Of a stretch of DNA of 64,000 nt, positions 38,901 through 41,900 are shown one piece after another. The notes under the pieces are model-generated. The model made no database searches, was not told where the DNA came from, and worked only from the letters and a program-made list of their open reading frames with translations. Both the position numbers and the translations under genes were made by a program. The number at the start of each line of letters is the position of its first letter. The first letter of the stretch is position 1. Origin of the DNA: Owenia fusiformis (taxonomy: Eukaryota; Annelida; Polychaeta; Sabellida; Oweniidae); the NCBI GenBank assembly GCA_903813345.2, contig CAIIXF020000011.1:15669754-15733753 (forward strand), written 5' to 3'.

Positions 38901-41900
38901 CATTCCAAAGCTCTTTTCTTCTAATGGTTATATTTTATTGGTTATGGGAGGGGGGGTGCGATCGCCAATTGCACCCCCCCCCCCCATGGCTATGCCTATG
39001 GTCTAATTGAAATGTAAAAACTCTGCATTGAACTACACGTATTAAAAGTTGCTTTCACATTCAAATAGCTGATACAGATATTCTATCTACTAGTATACTC
39101 ATATGAACAGAGATATAGAATTTCAAACTGAAACATTAAGATAATCTGTTCTGTCATTGAAACCATATTTATGGCCAGCTAAATTTCTGAGAATTTAATG
39201 TGTTTCAGTCGTTTACTCCTGGACTAAAAGTTACAATATCTTTCACCTTATTTATTGGACACCCTGTACATACCCTTTCTAAATGATGTACACAGCCAGT
39301 GTGTACTAAGATTTTACATGCTGCACATTTCTTCCTGGAACCTGTTCTCTGCAAAATATAAAAAAAAATATTAAAAATGCAAGATTTAAAATGTTATTCA
39401 TTCATATGTAAAATGTCTCGTGAGCATGCCTCATACCCCAGGACTTTCTCCAACATTTTTCCATTTTACAACTTTTTGAAAGGAGGAGAGAAGTTAGCGC
39501 AACAGATTTTGGACAGTCATATGTTTGATTTTGGCCATTTCCTGGGGATTTAAACAGGTGCAAATGTTAGGCGAATCCATTACCTCCAGGAAAATCACTT
39601 CTAGAGATGATAAAATAATTTCGACTTTGAGACAGGGTAGATGCAAACAACCCACCCACATGTTTTTTCTGAAATGTTTTCCTGATTTTCAACCCCTTCC
39701 ATCCTTGCTTTTTTAATTTTTCTTGCATCAATATGTTGCGTTTTGACACACAGTTAATCCCTTAAAAGGAATAAATGATTCCTTTTAGATAAAGTGGAAA
39801 ACAATATTTCCCATGTTATTTTCCCATGGGAAAAATCATTGCTTTCAGCTAAGTTTGGTCACCCATAATGGGTATCTTTAAAACCCCTTAAGGAATCACT
39901 TATTCCTTTAAAGTGGTTAACTATGTGTCAAAATGCAACATATTGATGCAAGAAAAATTAAAAAAGCGGGGATGGAAGGGGTCGAAAATTAGGAAAACAT
40001 TTCAGAAAAAACATGTGGGTGGGTTGTTTGCATCTACCCTGTCTCAAAGTCGAAATTATTTTATCATCTCTAAAAGTGATTTTCCTGGAGGTAATGCATT
40101 GGCCTAACATATGCAATTGTTTAAATCCTCTGAAAATGGCCAAAATCAAACATATGACTGTCCAAAATCTGTTGCTCTAATTTCCCTCCTCCTTTTCCAA
40201 CTTTTTGTCAGTAAATAAATCAGCTTAATAGTTATTATACTACACTCTGAATAAAACAAAAATACAGTAAAACTGGACTCATCTAACTAATGGCCCTTGG
40301 ATTGGCCAAAAGTGTTTGTATTAGCAGGTGTTCACATTTTAAGGTTTTATAAATATGTAAGTCAATGGGAGTTAACAAATTTGGGATCAAGAACAAATGT
40401 TCAGATTGAGAGGTGTTTGGATTAGACAGGTATCCTGATGTACAGGTTTCACTGTATACCGTTTGGTGCTTTTTAAAAATGATGGCTTTTCAATGATATC
40501 TTGAATACGGCTTGATCAAAGGATTATTACATCAAAGAGTGCAGGGCTCTCTAAAGAGTCGCAAAATCTATAGAAAAGGTATATTTCAATCATTTTATTA
40601 CAAAATTACATAGCACACACCAGAACACATTCTTCAGTTATAGCTGATCTGGTATCCATGGTGATATAATCCAGAGCTAATCTGGAGCTATTATATAAAT
40701 TACATCATAGGCTCTTGAAAGGTACTGGAACGATTTAACCTGAGTTTGTTATTTGACTTCAATAATAACATTTAAATGGATTAATAGTATAATAACGTCA
40801 TCTCGAAGGGCAATATAGTGAAATAGACCGAGGGCCGACCGAGGGCCTAAGGCCCAAGGTCCAATATTACACTATATTGCCTGCAGAAATGACGTTATTA
40901 ACAGGCTGAAATAGCAAGAAAATTTTACGCACTGAACGATATCTAATTTCCCGGGGAAATTTGCCAGTCTTTAATACATTACTGACCGACAATATGGCCC
41001 GCCACTATAACATCACATACTGCTCGGGTTGATATAGTAAAATAAATGCCTTCTAAACTAGCACTAATATACACCTAGAAGGAGGCCCGGTAAGGTGGTA
41101 ATAATGACATTTACTGAACCCGATCTGTGTTGTATGTTACTTGTGTGTTATAAAATTGCCTTTTCTTTGAAGTTATAACTTTATTGCATACTGTTTGGTC
41201 CAGGAATTTTACAAATATGAGGATTTTATAACTGGTTAAATCTGTGTTAACCAGACCTTGATTTTTATCTTTGAAATGAAACTGCCTTAAATGGATTACA
41301 GTGGAACAAATGGATGTCAAACGCTATACAGATATCAACAAGAACAAACTTAAAACTTTTAAGAAAATTTGAAATTAAAAATACAATTTTGTGAAAGAAC
41401 AGGCAGATGAGTGTGTGGGTGACACATGTGGGAGAAAAAGTAAGCAGATTATATAAGGTTGACAAATTCATCATTCGTAACCTTACAGTTATAGCTAATA
41501 CTAACTACACACAGTTACTTTTATTCAAGAATCTTTATACTTACGACACAGTCTGTTTCACCCACGTAACATGTATCACCTGATGCATTCGTATCTGTCC
41601 ATATATGGTCACCGTTTACTGCATTATCCTAGAAAACAAGCACCAAAATATCATTAGATCTATAGAAAATAAAATCATTAAAAATTGTTTTATTGATAAT
41701 GCATCACATGTAGTATATTTAGGGATGTGGCAGTTTCTCGATATTGTGCCATGATGCTGGTCTTTTGTCTCGCGACAGGACAGGACAACCCAAGTATACC
41801 TAAGATTTCAGTCCTTGTACCAGATGTCCCGAACATGGCCTTAAATCTACTCAAATGCACGCTTAATATGATCTTAAACATATGATTTTATGAGAAAATG

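Noticed and set aside
39525-40149. Pairs of ~60-codon frames that look like a conserved protein found twice
   Set aside because: They are the two arms of one fold-back element read from opposite strands.
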